A stretch of DNA of 64,000 nucleotides from Romboutsia lituseburensis (GCF_024723825.1 NZ_JANQBQ010000001.1:3162001-3226000); one strand, 5' to 3'. Numbered from the stretch's first letter, positions 46,847-57,282 are shown. Made by a program: numbers and translations. The notes: generated by a model not told the origin, from the letters alone.

Positions 46847-46939
46847 TAATAAAATTAGTGTAGCGAATCTAATAATAGTAAACTTTAGAAAACATTTGCC
46901 CAATGGTAAAATATAAGTATAGAGAGGGGAGACGCATTG

Positions 46940-47869
46940 ATGAAAAAATTTCTGAAAAATCTATGGAAAAACAAAGCATGGTTATTAATGGTTTTACCAG
47001 GAACTATATGGTTATTAGTTTTCTCATATTTACCGATGTTTGGGACGGTATTAGCTTTTAAGGACTTCAAAATAAGCCCTGGTGGGTTTATAGAAAGTTT
47101 AGTTAATAGTGAATGGGTAGGATTAGATAACTTTAAATTCTTATTTACAAGTGGAGATGCATTTCGTATAACAAGAAATACAGTTGTATATAATTTAATA
47201 TTTATAATTTTAGGATTATTATTCGCAGTATTTGTAGCAATAATACTTAGTGAAATAGCAAATAAAAAATTAGGTAAAATTTATCAAACAAGTATGTTAT
47301 TCCCACACTTCTTATCATGGGTTATAGTTAGCTACTTCGTATTTAGTTTCTTAAGTTTCGATAAAGGTATGCTTAATTCAGTACTTGGGGCTTTTGGAGT
47401 AGATCCTGTTTCATGGTATAGCGAACCTAAACACTGGCCTTTCATATTAGTATTTATGAATATATGGAAAGGTGTCGGATATGGAAGTATAGTTTACTTA
47501 GCAGCTATAGTAGGTATAGATAGAACTTACTTTGAGGCAGCTAGAATAGATGGAGCTAGTAAGTGGCAACAAATAAAAAACATAACAATACCACTTCTTA
47601 TACCATTAATGATTGTATTAACAATAATGGCAATCGGTGGAATATTTAGATCAGATTTTGGATTATTCTATCAAGTTCCAAGAAACTCAGCAGTATTATA
47701 TCCAGTGACAGATGTTATAGATACATACATTTATAAAGGTCTTATGAACATGGGTAATATAGGTATGAGTACAGCAGCAGGTTTATATCAATCAGTTGTA
47801 GGATTTATTTTAATAATGACTACAAACTTCCTAGTTAAAAAGTTAGATCCAGAATATGGTTTATTCTAG
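46940..47869 (+). CDS. ABC transporter permease, LplB type (CUT1)
   Basis: First permease of an oligosaccharide importer, 309 residues. ATG 46940 is preferred to the adjacent TTG 46937 for spacing from AGAGGGGAG (46923-46931). It has six predicted helices and the cytoplasmic EAA loop FEAARIDGASKWQQIKNITIPLL, read by the ATPase. The long GFIESLVNSEWVGLDNFKF segment between the first helices is typical of LplB-like permeases that carry large glycans. No ATPase gene is in the island, so a shared MsmX-like ATPase is expected elsewhere. The second permease starts 22 bases later. Confidence 0.94.
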   Translation: MKKFLKNLWKNKAWLLMVLPGTIWLLVFSYLPMFGTVLAFKDFKISPGGFIESLVNSEWVGLDNFKFLFTSGDAFRITRNTVVYNLIFIILGLLFAVFVAIILSEIANKKLGKIYQTSMLFPHFLSWVIVSYFVFSFLSFDKGMLNSVLGAFGVDPVSWYSEPKHWPFILVFMNIWKGVGYGSIVYLAAIVGIDRTYFEAARIDGASKWQQIKNITIPLLIPLMIVLTIMAIGGIFRSDFGLFYQVPRNSAVLYPVTDVIDTYIYKGLMNMGNIGMSTAAGLYQSVVGFILIMTTNFLVKKLDPEYGLF

Positions 47870-47891
47870 TATAGAAAGGGGTTAGGCAAAC

Positions 47892-48842
47892 ATGGATTCA
47901 ACGGCAATTAAAAAAGAAATTAAAAAGCCTGGTCTTTTTACTAAGAAAAAGAAAAAAGCTTACAGTGAAGGATTTACAGGTATAACAAATATAATAGCAA
48001 ATATAATTTTAGCAATATTTTCTATAGCTTGTATATTTCCATTTATCTTTGTAATAATAATTTCTTTAACTTCAGAACAGTCATTATTACAAAATGGATA
48101 TTCAGTATTTCCATCAGAATGGAGCTTAGATGCATATAAATATTTAATTGAATCAGGAGGAGCACTACTTCAATCATATATAGTGACAATTATAGTAACT
48201 ATATTAGGAACTATAGTAAATGTAACGATGGTATCTACATATGCATATGCAATATCTAGACCAAACTTTGCTTATCGTAAGCAGTTTACATTCTTAGCAT
48301 TTTTTACAATGTTATTTGGTGGAGGGATGGTACCTTCATACATAGTAATGACTCAGGTACTAGGTCTTAAAAATACTATATGGGCATTGATATTACCGTT
48401 AGCATTTAATGTATTTAACATAATAGTTATGAGGACTTTCTTCCAAAAATCTGTTCCAGAATCAATTATAGAATCAGCAAGAATAGATGGAGCAAGTGAA
48501 TTGAAAATTTTCGTGAAAATGGTAATACCTTTAGCACTACCAGGGATTGCTACAATAGCATTATTCTCAACATTAGCATATTGGAATGACTGGTTTAACG
48601 CAATGTTGTATATAGACTACCAAAATTTAGTTCCACTTCAACATATGTTAATGAAAATAGAAAAAAATATGGAGTTTATAAGACAAAATGCAATGCTAAG
48701 TGGTCAAGTTATGAGTGCCCTGCCACAAGAATCTGTAAGGATGGCAATGGTAGTTATATCTACTTTACCGATAGCATGTACATACCCATTCTTCCAAAAA
48801 TACTTCATAAGTGGACTAACTATAGGGGGAGTAAAGGAGTAA
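47892..48842 (+). CDS. ABC transporter permease, YtcP/AraQ type (CUT1)
   Basis: Second permease, 316 residues, starting at ATG 47892 behind AAGGGGTT. It has a basic cytoplasmic N-terminus, six predicted helices, and the EAA loop ESARIDGASELKIFVKMVIPLALPG. VSTYAYAISRPNF and SEWSLDAYKYL are typical of the YtcP group. It pairs with the LplB-type permease before it and the LipO-type binding protein after it. Confidence 0.94.
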   Translation: MDSTAIKKEIKKPGLFTKKKKKAYSEGFTGITNIIANIILAIFSIACIFPFIFVIIISLTSEQSLLQNGYSVFPSEWSLDAYKYLIESGGALLQSYIVTIIVTILGTIVNVTMVSTYAYAISRPNFAYRKQFTFLAFFTMLFGGGMVPSYIVMTQVLGLKNTIWALILPLAFNVFNIIVMRTFFQKSVPESIIESARIDGASELKIFVKMVIPLALPGIATIALFSTLAYWNDWFNAMLYIDYQNLVPLQHMLMKIEKNMEFIRQNAMLSGQVMSALPQESVRMAMVVISTLPIACTYPFFQKYFISGLTIGGVKE

Positions 48843-48895
48843 AAATATATAATATACATTAGAAATTTAAACAACATTAATAGGGGGATTTTATT

Positions 48896-50356
48896 ATGAA
48901 ATTCAAAAAAATATCTAGTTTATTTTTAGTAATGACAATAGCATCAACAACAATACTTACAGGATGCTCAAGTTCAAAAGATAAAGATAGTGCAGCAAAA
49001 AATGATGGTGATAGCACTCAATTAGTATGGTACATGATAGGTACTCCACAACCAGATCAGGCTAAGGTTATGGAAGAAGTTAATAAATATACAAAGGAAA
49101 AAATAGGTGTAACATTAGACTTAAGAATGGTTGACTGGGGTGATTATGGTCAAAAAATGCAAGTTATAACATCTTCAGGTGAACCATTTGATATATGCTT
49201 TGCAAGTGATTATGCATTAAATGCACAAAAAGGAGCTTATTTAGAGATAAGTGATTTAATGGATAAGCAAGGAAAAGAAATGAAAGAAGTAATAAATCCA
49301 CTATTCTTAGAAGGTGCAACAATAAATGGAAAGCTATATGGAGTTCCAGCTAATAAGGAAGTTGGCCAACAGATGGTTTGGGCGTACAATCAAAAAATGG
49401 CAAAAGAAGCCGGTGTTGATATGACAAATGTTAAGAGCTTAGAAGATTTAGAGCCTATATTAGAAAAAATAAAAGCTAAGTATCCAGACTTAAAAATGCC
49501 AATGGCAGCAGGAGCTAACTTTGTACCATATATGCCATATGATTTATTATTAGGTGAAAACTTACCATTTGGGATAGCATTAGAAGGTGATACTACTAAG
49601 ATAGTAAATATATATGAACAAGATGATGTTAAGAAAACTTTAGACACATTAAGAAGATTCTATCAAAAAGGATTTGTTCATCCACAAGCAGCAACAGATA
49701 CAGATCCACATGAAATGAGTGTTGAAAACTGGTTTGTTAGAAAAGAGCAATATGCACCTGGTGCAGGAGAAATGTGGTCTTCAAATGCAGGATATGAAAT
49801 TGGATATAGCCCAATGCATGATCCTTTAACTATAAATAATTCAGTTACTGGTTCAGTAATGTCAATTTCTGCAGCATCTAAAAACCCTGAAAAAGCTATG
49901 GAGTTCTTAAATTTATTAAATACAGATGAATATTTAAGAAACTTAATAGATAGAGGTATAGAAGATGTACATTACAAAACAAATGAAGATAAAACTATAA
50001 CTAAGACAGAAGAAGCTAAAGCATATAATATGCCATCTTGGGCTTTAGGAAATGTATTCTTAACTAAGAACTTTGACACAGACCCTAAAGATAGAATTGA
50101 ACAATATGAAAAATTCAATGAACAAGCTGTAGCATCTCCAACATTAGGATTCTATGTTAATACAGAAAAGATAAGTACTGAACTTGCTACTATATCTAAT
50201 ATAGTCCAAGAATTCAAAGCCCCATTATTTACAGGTTCTGTAGATACAAATAAGTATTTAGCTGAATTAAATAAGAAGTTAGATTCAGCAGGATTAGACA
50301 AAGTTATGGCTGAAATACAAACTCAATATGATGCTTGGATGGCAGATCAAAAATAG
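48896..50356 (+). CDS. Extracellular solute-binding lipoprotein, LipO type
   Basis: The substrate receptor of the importer, 486 residues, from ATG 48896 behind AGGGGGA. The lipoprotein signal ends in ILTGC with C24 as lipidated residue, then a Ser/Lys/Asp linker and a bilobed binding domain with many aromatic residues (WYMIGTPQPDQ, ENWFVRKEQYAPGAGEMW). Large size and aromatic content fit oligosaccharide binding. Codon use is strongly biased, as expected for an abundant surface protein. From context the ligand is probably a GH85-released high-mannose glycan. A strong hairpin follows and may raise its mRNA level over the downstream hydrolase genes. Confidence 0.93.
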   Translation: MKFKKISSLFLVMTIASTTILTGCSSSKDKDSAAKNDGDSTQLVWYMIGTPQPDQAKVMEEVNKYTKEKIGVTLDLRMVDWGDYGQKMQVITSSGEPFDICFASDYALNAQKGAYLEISDLMDKQGKEMKEVINPLFLEGATINGKLYGVPANKEVGQQMVWAYNQKMAKEAGVDMTNVKSLEDLEPILEKIKAKYPDLKMPMAAGANFVPYMPYDLLLGENLPFGIALEGDTTKIVNIYEQDDVKKTLDTLRRFYQKGFVHPQAATDTDPHEMSVENWFVRKEQYAPGAGEMWSSNAGYEIGYSPMHDPLTINNSVTGSVMSISAASKNPEKAMEFLNLLNTDEYLRNLIDRGIEDVHYKTNEDKTITKTEEAKAYNMPSWALGNVFLTKNFDTDPKDRIEQYEKFNEQAVASPTLGFYVNTEKISTELATISNIVQEFKAPLFTGSVDTNKYLAELNKKLDSAGLDKVMAEIQTQYDAWMADQK

Positions 50357-50395
50357 ATAACTACTAATATTTTTAAATATATATTAAACAATGTG

Positions 50396-50434
50396 CAAGG
50401 TATTCTGCAACTAAAATAGTAGTAGAATACCTTG
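50396..50434 (+). terminator. Hairpin between the binding protein and GH125 genes
   Basis: CAAGGTATTCT (50396-50406) pairs perfectly with AGAATACCTTG (50424-50434). The following T-run is weak (TGTATTTT), so it is a partial terminator or a 3' stabiliser of the binding-protein mRNA. Confidence 0.65.
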
Positions 50435-50454
50435 TGTATTTTATGGAGGATGCA

Positions 50455-51729
50455 ATGTATAAATCACTAAATGGATTAATAGACAGAGTAAAAGAAAATT
50501 TCACAGATGATGTGAAAATAGGAGAGATGTTTGAAAAATGTTTCTTAAATACTATCAATACAACTGTAAAAAGAATGGATGATAATACTACATATGTATT
50601 AACAGGAGATATTCCTGCTATGTGGCTAAGAGATTCTGTTTGCCAAGTTAGGCCATACTTAGTACTTGCAAATGAAGATAAAGAAATAGCAGATATGATA
50701 GAAGGATTAGTAGAAAGACAATTTAGATATATATTAGTTGATCCGTATGCTAATGCATTTAATGAGATATCAAATGGTAAAGGTCATCAAACTGATTTAA
50801 CGGATATGAAGCCTGATATATGGGAAAGAAAATATGAGATTGATTCATTGTGTTTTCCTATTCAATTAAGTTATTTATTATATAAAAATACTGGAAGGAC
50901 AACTCAATTTAATAATACATTTAAAGAAGCAGCAAATAAAATAATAGATTTATGGAGAGTTGAACAAAATCATGAAGATAATTCTCCGTATACATTTGAG
51001 AGGCTTGATTGTCGACAACTAGATACACTAGCTAGAAGTGGAAAAGGTCCACTACATAAAGAAACTGGTATGACTTGGTGTGGATTTAGACCTAGTGATG
51101 ATGCCTGTACCTACAGTTATTTAGTACCATCGAATATGTTTGCAGTAGTAGTGCTAGACTACATAAGTGAAATATCTATTGAAATTTTAAAAGATAAAGA
51201 ATTAGCTAAAAAAGCAAAATTATTAAGAGATGAAATTAATGAAGGAATACAAAAATTTGCAGTATATAATCATCCTAGAGTTGGAAAAATGTATGCTTAT
51301 GAAGTTGATGGATTAGGAAATTATAATTTAATGGATGATGCTAATTTACCAAGCTTATTAGCAATACCATATTTAGGTTATGCTGATATAAATGATGAAC
51401 TATATGTAAATACAAGAAACTTTATATTAAGCACAGAAAATTCTGAGTTTCATATTGGTAAATATGCTAGTGGGATAGGAAGTCCACATACACCAGAAGG
51501 ATACATATGGCATATATCACTTGCAATGCAAGGTTTAACTACAAATGATTTGAGCAAAAAAAGAGAATTATTAGAAATTATGAAAAATACAGATGCAGGA
51601 ACATATTTAATGCATGAAGGATTCAATCCTAATGATCCTAGCAAATTTACTAGAGATTGGTTCTCGTGGGCAAATATGATGTTCTGTGAATTAGTACTAG
51701 ACTATTGTGGAATAAAAGTTAAAAAGTAA
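50455..51729 (+). CDS. GH125 exo-alpha-1,6-mannosidase
   Basis: GH125 enzymes are metal-independent, inverting exo-alpha-1,6-mannosidases; characterised members come from Streptococcus pneumoniae and Clostridium perfringens. The 424-residue protein starts at ATG 50455 behind TGGAGG and has no signal peptide. Family segments are [53 protein letters not shown] and the C-terminal [18 protein letters not shown]. It would remove the alpha-1,6 arm mannoses that GH38 enzymes handle poorly. A terminator follows at 51760. Confidence 0.95.
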   Translation: MYKSLNGLIDRVKENFTDDVKIGEMFEKCFLNTINTTVKRMDDNTTYVLTGDIPAMWLRDSVCQVRPYLVLANEDKEIADMIEGLVERQFRYILVDPYANAFNEISNGKGHQTDLTDMKPDIWERKYEIDSLCFPIQLSYLLYKNTGRTTQFNNTFKEAANKIIDLWRVEQNHEDNSPYTFERLDCRQLDTLARSGKGPLHKETGMTWCGFRPSDDACTYSYLVPSNMFAVVVLDYISEISIEILKDKELAKKAKLLRDEINEGIQKFAVYNHPRVGKMYAYEVDGLGNYNLMDDANLPSLLAIPYLGYADINDELYVNTRNFILSTENSEFHIGKYASGIGSPHTPEGYIWHISLAMQGLTTNDLSKKRELLEIMKNTDAGTYLMHEGFNPNDPSKFTRDWFSWANMMFCELVLDYCGIKVKK

Positions 51730-51759
51730 AATAAAAAATTATTCAATAAAAAATTGAAG

Positions 51760-51799
51760 GAGTGTCCCTAGTGATTAATCATAATAGACACTCTTTTTT
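51760..51799 (+). terminator. Intrinsic terminator after the GH125 gene
   Basis: GAGTGTC (51760-51766) pairs with GACACTC (51787-51793), followed by TTTTTT. The loop is 20 bases. Confidence 0.75.
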
Positions 51800-51858
51800 A
51801 GAAATAAAATTTTAATCTTGTTAAGAATCCAAATTTATAAGCTGTATGGAGGAGAATA

Positions 51859-53238
51859 ATGAACTATAAATTTCCAAAAGATTTTTGGTGGGGAAGTGCA
51901 TCTTCAGCTACTCAAATGGAAGGTGCATATAATATTGATGGAAAGAATCAGAATATATGGGATTATTGGTATGAAATATATCCAGAAAAATTTCATAACA
52001 ACATAGGACCTTATGATACAAGTAATTTTTATTATAAGTATGAAGAAGATATAGCACTTATGAAAGAATTAGGACATAATTCATTTAGATTTTCTATAAG
52101 CTGGTCAAGACTTATAAATGAAGATCAAAGTGTAAATGAAAAAGCAGTTGAATTTTATAATAATGTAATAGATACGCTGTTAAAAAATGAGATAGAGCCT
52201 TTTATAAATTTATTTCATTTTGATATGCCAATGTATCTACAAAATATTGGTGGTTGGGAAAATAGAGAAGTTGTAATACTGTATCAAAAGTTTGCTAAAA
52301 CTTGTTTTGATATGTTTGGAGACAGAGTTAAAAAATGGTTTACTCATAATGAACCAATTGTACCAGTAGAGTGTGGATATTTAGGTGAATATCATTATCC
52401 AGCAATAGTAGATTTTAAAAGAGCGATACAGGTAGGGTATCACATAATGTTATCAAGTTCATTAGCTATAAAAGAGTATAAAAAATTAAATCAAGATGGT
52501 CAAATCGGTATAATAATCAATTTAACTCCATCTTATCCTAGAAGCAATAGTAAAGAAGACTTAGATGCGTCAAATATAGCAGATTTAATATTAAATCGTT
52601 CATTTTTAGACCCATCAGTATTAGGGGAATTTCCTGGGAAATTAATAGAATTTGTAAAAGAACAGAATTTATTACCTATTTATAAAAGTGAAGATTTAGA
52701 AATTATAAAACATAATACTATAGATCTATTAGGAGTTAATTATTATCAACCAAGGAGAATAAAAGCAAAGGCAAGTGAAATAAAGGATGGAGAACCTTTA
52801 ACTCCAGAATCTTTTTTTGATTTCTATGATATGCCTGGCAAAAAAATAAATCCTCATAGAGGTTGGGAAATTTATGAAAAAGGTATATATGATTTATCAA
52901 TAAATATAAGAGATAACTATAAAAATATACCTTTTTACATATCGGAAAATGGAATGGGTGTAGAAGGAGAAGACAAATTTAAAGTAGATGGAAAAATAGA
53001 AGATGATTATCGTATAGAATTTATAAGTGAACATTTAAAGTGGGCACACAAAGCAATGGAAGAAGGATGCAATTTGAAAGGATATCATCTTTGGACATTT
53101 ATGGATAATTGGTCATGGTTAAATTCATATAAAAATCGATATGGGTTTGTAGAAGTGGATTTAAATAATAATTATAAAAGAGTTCCTAAAAAGAGTGCAT
53201 ATTGGTTTAAAGATTTAATAAAAAATAATGGTTTTTAG
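51859..53238 (+). CDS. GH1 beta-glycosidase
   Basis: A retaining beta-glycosidase of 459 residues, ATG 51859 behind TGGAGGAG, cytoplasmic. The opening FPKDFWWGSASSATQMEGA is the GH1 N-terminal signature. The acid/base is E165 in THNEP and the nucleophile E363 in YISENG. GH1 covers beta-glucosidases, 6-phospho-beta-glycosidases and beta-mannosidases. In this locus the core linkage Man-beta-1,4-GlcNAc needs an enzyme, and this is the only candidate seen, so a beta-mannosidase role is attractive but inferred. I cannot decide from residues whether a phosphorylated substrate is preferred. Confidence 0.92.
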   Translation: MNYKFPKDFWWGSASSATQMEGAYNIDGKNQNIWDYWYEIYPEKFHNNIGPYDTSNFYYKYEEDIALMKELGHNSFRFSISWSRLINEDQSVNEKAVEFYNNVIDTLLKNEIEPFINLFHFDMPMYLQNIGGWENREVVILYQKFAKTCFDMFGDRVKKWFTHNEPIVPVECGYLGEYHYPAIVDFKRAIQVGYHIMLSSSLAIKEYKKLNQDGQIGIIINLTPSYPRSNSKEDLDASNIADLILNRSFLDPSVLGEFPGKLIEFVKEQNLLPIYKSEDLEIIKHNTIDLLGVNYYQPRRIKAKASEIKDGEPLTPESFFDFYDMPGKKINPHRGWEIYEKGIYDLSINIRDNYKNIPFYISENGMGVEGEDKFKVDGKIEDDYRIEFISEHLKWAHKAMEEGCNLKGYHLWTFMDNWSWLNSYKNRYGFVEVDLNNNYKRVPKKSAYWFKDLIKNNGF

Positions 53239-53326
53239 TTTTAACATAGCTTTTACTTTAAAAGTTTAAATATATAAAGTTGGTTTAAAGAGTAAAAATA
53301 AAAATAGATAATTAGAGGGTATTTAT

Positions 53327-54214
53327 ATGTATTATATAGTGTTTGATATTGGAGGGACTGCTATAAAATATAGCATAATGACAGATAAAGGAGAGATGAT
53401 TGAGTCTTATTCATGTAACACTCCAGAACAAGGAAAGGGAAAGACACAGAAAATTTTACTAGATATTATAAATGAATTTAAATATAAATATCAATTAGAA
53501 GGTGTAGCTATGAGTGTTCCAGGTGGTATAGATGATGATGGGTATATACACTTTATGGGACAAGTAACAGATCTTGAAGGTATGTATCTAAACAAATATA
53601 TAAAAGAACATACAGGATTAGATGCAGCTTATGACAATGATGTTAACTGTGTTGCAATGGCTGAGAAGTACATGGGAAATGCTGTTAATAATAAAAATTT
53701 TGTGTGCATAACTATTGGGACAGGTATAGGTGGAGGCGTATTTATAAATAACCAACTATATAGAGGACATAGAGGCATGGCAGGAGAGTTTGGAATAAAT
53801 ATACTAGAACATAGATTATCGCAACTTAAAAGCATAGGAGACAAAAGTTTTAGTAAGTTAGGCTCTACATATAATTTGATTTCGAGAGTAAACAAAGTAA
53901 AGCAATCTCAATTGGATGGAATAGGAGTATTTAAACTTGCTCAAGAGGGTGATAAAGAAGTACAAAATTTAATAGAAGATTTTTATTTTTCTTTAGCTGT
54001 AGGAATTCATAATATAGTTTATAATTTTGCTCCGGAAAAGGTTTTATTAGGCGGGGGTGTTAGTGCTAGGTCGGATTTGATTGAAAAGATAGAAGAAAAG
54101 TTAATTCTTTTAAATGAAGATATATTAAATTTTGTGGAATTAGACACTTGCAAATTCCAAAATGAATCAGGAAAAATAGGTGCATTATACAACTTCCTAA
54201 ATAGAAATAAATAG
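53327..54214 (+). CDS. ROK family sugar kinase lacking the zinc-binding cysteines
   Basis: The second ROK protein of the island, 295 residues, ATG 53327 behind GAGGG. It has the phosphate motif DIGGTAIKYSIM, the catalytic aspartate in AAYDNDVNCVAM, and GTGIGGGVFI. In the region where ROK proteins hold the CxCGxxGC zinc motif it reads GEFGINILEHRLSQLKS, with no cysteines. Such short ROK kinases occur and act on glucose, allose or mannose. It may be specialised for another sugar than the first ROK gene. GH85 follows after 44 bases. Confidence 0.88.
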   Translation: MYYIVFDIGGTAIKYSIMTDKGEMIESYSCNTPEQGKGKTQKILLDIINEFKYKYQLEGVAMSVPGGIDDDGYIHFMGQVTDLEGMYLNKYIKEHTGLDAAYDNDVNCVAMAEKYMGNAVNNKNFVCITIGTGIGGGVFINNQLYRGHRGMAGEFGINILEHRLSQLKSIGDKSFSKLGSTYNLISRVNKVKQSQLDGIGVFKLAQEGDKEVQNLIEDFYFSLAVGIHNIVYNFAPEKVLLGGGVSARSDLIEKIEEKLILLNEDILNFVELDTCKFQNESGKIGALYNFLNRNK

Positions 54215-54258
54215 TTAATTAATTTATTAAAATAAATAAAAACTAAGGGGGAAATACA

Positions 54259-57200
54259 ATGAAACATAGAAAACTTTTATCATCAGCAATAGCAGCAATG
54301 TTACTATTTTCAGCAGTTCCAAATACTAGTTATGCAATTTTAGAATCAGATATTGCAACTCAAGAAAAAAATGGACAGCCGTTCTCATCTTATTGGTATC
54401 CTAGTGAACTTTTAAAGTGGAACCCAAATACAGATAAAGATGCAAAATTTAATGTAGGAACAGTACCTCTTCAAGAAAGAACTGATGGAGAAAAGCAAAA
54501 AAAATCTCAAAATGATGAAGCCAAAGTTATATCACTAGCCATAGCAAATAAAACTACAAGTGCAACTCCATCTCAAGGAAAAGATGAATTTGATGGATAT
54601 AATTTTAGCTATTGGCAATATATAGATACTTTAGTTGCATGGGGTGGATCATCCGGAGAAGGATTAATTTTAAGTCCAAGTGCAGACTTAATTGATGCAG
54701 CTCATACTAATGGGGTACCAGTGCTTGGAACAGTATTCTTCCCACCATTAGAATACGGAGGAAGATATGAATGGATGGAAGAATTTTTACAAAAAAATGC
54801 TGATGGAACATTCCCAATGGCAGATAAATTAGTAGAAGCAGCTAAATATTACAATTTTGATGGATGGTTTATAAATCAAGAAACAGGGGATAGGGAAACA
54901 CTTAAACCAGAATTAGCGAAATCAATGAAAGAATTTTTAGCATATCTTCAAAAAATAAAACCAGATAATATGGAAATTATTTGGTATGATTCTATGATAG
55001 ATGATGGTAGAGTTTTTTGGCAAAATAGATTGAATGATTATAATAAAAATTTTCTTGGAACTAACAAGAAACCTTTATCAGATGGTATGTTTTTAAATTT
55101 CTGGTGGACTAATGAAAAATATTCAGCAGTAGATCCTGCTAATATTCAAAATAGAATACCATATACAGTAACAGGGAAAGAACTGAATGAATCTGCTAAA
55201 CTAGCAAAAAAAATGAAGAGAAGTCCATATGATTTATATGCAGGTGTAGATGTTCAAGCTGAAGGATATAATACAAAAATTAAATGGGATTATTTATTCC
55301 CAGAAGGAAAAAATGCAAATACATCATTAGGACTATATTGTCCTTCTTGGACTTTTGATTCAGCCAAAGACTTTGATGAGTTTTTAGAAAAAGAAAATAG
55401 ATTTTGGGTAAATGAAAATGGAGATCCTAGAGAAAATAGTGAAGAGGATTGGAAAGGCATATCTAATTATATAGTAGAAAAATCGCCTGTTACATCATTA
55501 CCATTTGTAACTAATTTCTCTATGGGTAATGGTAAATTCTTTAATGTAAATGGAAAGACTTTATCTAGTGATGAATGGAACCATAGAGGTATGATGGATG
55601 TAATGCCAACATATAGATGGGTAATAGATAATAAAAAGAATAACATAAGTGCTGATGTAGATTATACAGAAAGTTACTATGGAGGAAATTCAATTGCGCT
55701 TAGAGGTAAAATAGAAAAAGGTGGGAAAAGTGCAATAAAATTATATGCTTCAGAACTTAATTTAACTTCAGATACAGAGATATCATTAAAATATAAAACT
55801 AATAATGATAAAGTTAAGCTTAAATTAGAATTAGTTATAAATAATAAAAACCATATTGTCAATTTAGATACTAAGAAAAATGGTGAATGGGTAGACGCAA
55901 ATGCATCTTTAAGTAAATATGAGGGGCAAGAACTAGAAGAAATTTCTTTAATTGTAGAAGGAAATGCTAAGTCAAATAAATTTAAGCTAAATTTAGGCGA
56001 AATGTCAATAACAGATGGAAATAAAGGAAATAAGATTTCTAAAGTATCAAACTTAAAGGTGGAAGATTTTAAAGTAATAGATAATTACTATGGAAATGTT
56101 AGATTAACTTGGGATAAAGGCAGTGAGGATGTAAGTCACTATGAAATCTATATGGAAGATGAAAATGGTAATAAAGAACTTATAGGAGCTACTCCAACTA
56201 ATGCTTTTTATGTAAATGATATAGAAAGACAACTTACAATAGATACTAAGACAAGTTTTATAGTTAGACCAGTAAGTAAAACTAATAAGAGTGAATTACA
56301 AAATGAATCTAAAATAATAGTTGAGTGGCCTGAGTTAGAAGCGCCTAAGGCGGATTTTGAGGTAAGTGCTCCTATAGTAGCCCCAGGAGAATCAATTACT
56401 TTAACGGACAAATCATTAGCTGAAAATAAAGTTAAGTGGAAAATAGAAGGCTTACATAAAAATGAAGAATTAGAAGGTGAAAATGTAACTGTTAAATTTG
56501 ATAAGCCGGGAGTTTATACTGTTACTCAGATATCATCTAATCCTGCAGGGGAAACAATAAACAAAAAAGAAGATTTTATAGTTGTAAGTAGTCAAGCTAA
56601 AGGTGGTTTGAAAAATTTAGCACTAAATAAAGATGCAGTTGCAAATACACAAGTAAATGAGAATGAAGCAGCTAAATTTGCTTTTGATGGAAAGTTAAAT
56701 AGTAAATGGTGTGCATTTGGAGAAAAAGGAAATTGGATAGAAGTTGATTTAGGAAAAGAAATGACAATAAAAGAATTACGTATGATCCATGCACAAGCGG
56801 GTGGAGAAGCTGCTAGTATGAATACATCTGAATATACAGTAGAAGTTAGCAAAGATAAGAAAGTATGGAAAGCGTTAAAGGATATAAAAGGAAATACTAA
56901 TGCTGTGTCAAAAGATGATTTAGGATATGAACTGGCTAGATATGTAAGAATAAAGATAAATAAATCAGAGCAAGGAACAGGTGGAGCAACTAGAATTTAT
57001 GAAATTGAAGTACTTGGATTAGATTCTGAAAAGATAACTGTACTAGATAATAAACAAGCTTTAATTCAATTAAATAGCACAATTGAAAATATAGAAAATG
57101 AATATAAAAAATTAGGAAAAGTAGATAAGGAATTTGAAGCTATATTAGAACAATCTAAAAATGTAGTTAATATGGTAGAAGTTGAAAAAGAAGAAATTTT

Positions 57201-57282
57201 AAAAGAAGAATCTAACTTAAAAGAAGCATTTTCTAAATTAAAGGAAGATAAAAGTGATATATATAATGAACGATTAAGTTAA
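54259..57282 (+). CDS. Secreted GH85 endo-beta-N-acetylglucosaminidase
   Basis: GH85 enzymes cut the GlcNAc-GlcNAc core of N-glycans and free the glycan from glycoproteins. The 1007-residue protein starts at ATG 54259 behind AAGGGGG and has a signal peptide (about 1-26, ending near SYAI). The catalytic domain (about 40-400) has WYPSELLKWNPNTD and the GH85 catalytic pair N206 and E208 in WFINQETGD. A carbohydrate-binding-like region, an fn3-like domain (about 598-692), a PKD-like domain (about 695-775), an F5/8 type C (CBM32-like) domain (about 780-920) and a helical tail follow. No sortase motif is present, so it is released or held by carbohydrate binding. It is the only secreted hydrolase of the island. 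Confidence 0.95.
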   Translation: MKHRKLLSSAIAAMLLFSAVPNTSYAILESDIATQEKNGQPFSSYWYPSELLKWNPNTDKDAKFNVGTVPLQERTDGEKQKKSQNDEAKVISLAIANKTTSATPSQGKDEFDGYNFSYWQYIDTLVAWGGSSGEGLILSPSADLIDAAHTNGVPVLGTVFFPPLEYGGRYEWMEEFLQKNADGTFPMADKLVEAAKYYNFDGWFINQETGDRETLKPELAKSMKEFLAYLQKIKPDNMEIIWYDSMIDDGRVFWQNRLNDYNKNFLGTNKKPLSDGMFLNFWWTNEKYSAVDPANIQNRIPYTVTGKELNESAKLAKKMKRSPYDLYAGVDVQAEGYNTKIKWDYLFPEGKNANTSLGLYCPSWTFDSAKDFDEFLEKENRFWVNENGDPRENSEEDWKGISNYIVEKSPVTSLPFVTNFSMGNGKFFNVNGKTLSSDEWNHRGMMDVMPTYRWVIDNKKNNISADVDYTESYYGGNSIALRGKIEKGGKSAIKLYASELNLTSDTEISLKYKTNNDKVKLKLELVINNKNHIVNLDTKKNGEWVDANASLSKYEGQELEEISLIVEGNAKSNKFKLNLGEMSITDGNKGNKISKVSNLKVEDFKVIDNYYGNVRLTWDKGSEDVSHYEIYMEDENGNKELIGATPTNAFYVNDIERQLTIDTKTSFIVRPVSKTNKSELQNESKIIVEWPELEAPKADFEVSAPIVAPGESITLTDKSLAENKVKWKIEGLHKNEELEGENVTVKFDKPGVYTVTQISSNPAGETINKKEDFIVVSSQAKGGLKNLALNKDAVANTQVNENEAAKFAFDGKLNSKWCAFGEKGNWIEVDLGKEMTIKELRMIHAQAGGEAASMNTSEYTVEVSKDKKVWKALKDIKGNTNAVSKDDLGYELARYVRIKINKSEQGTGGATRIYEIEVLGLDSEKITVLDNKQALIQLNSTIENIENEYKKLGKVDKEFEAILEQSKNVVNMVEVEKEEILKEESNLKEAFSKLKEDKSDIYNERLS

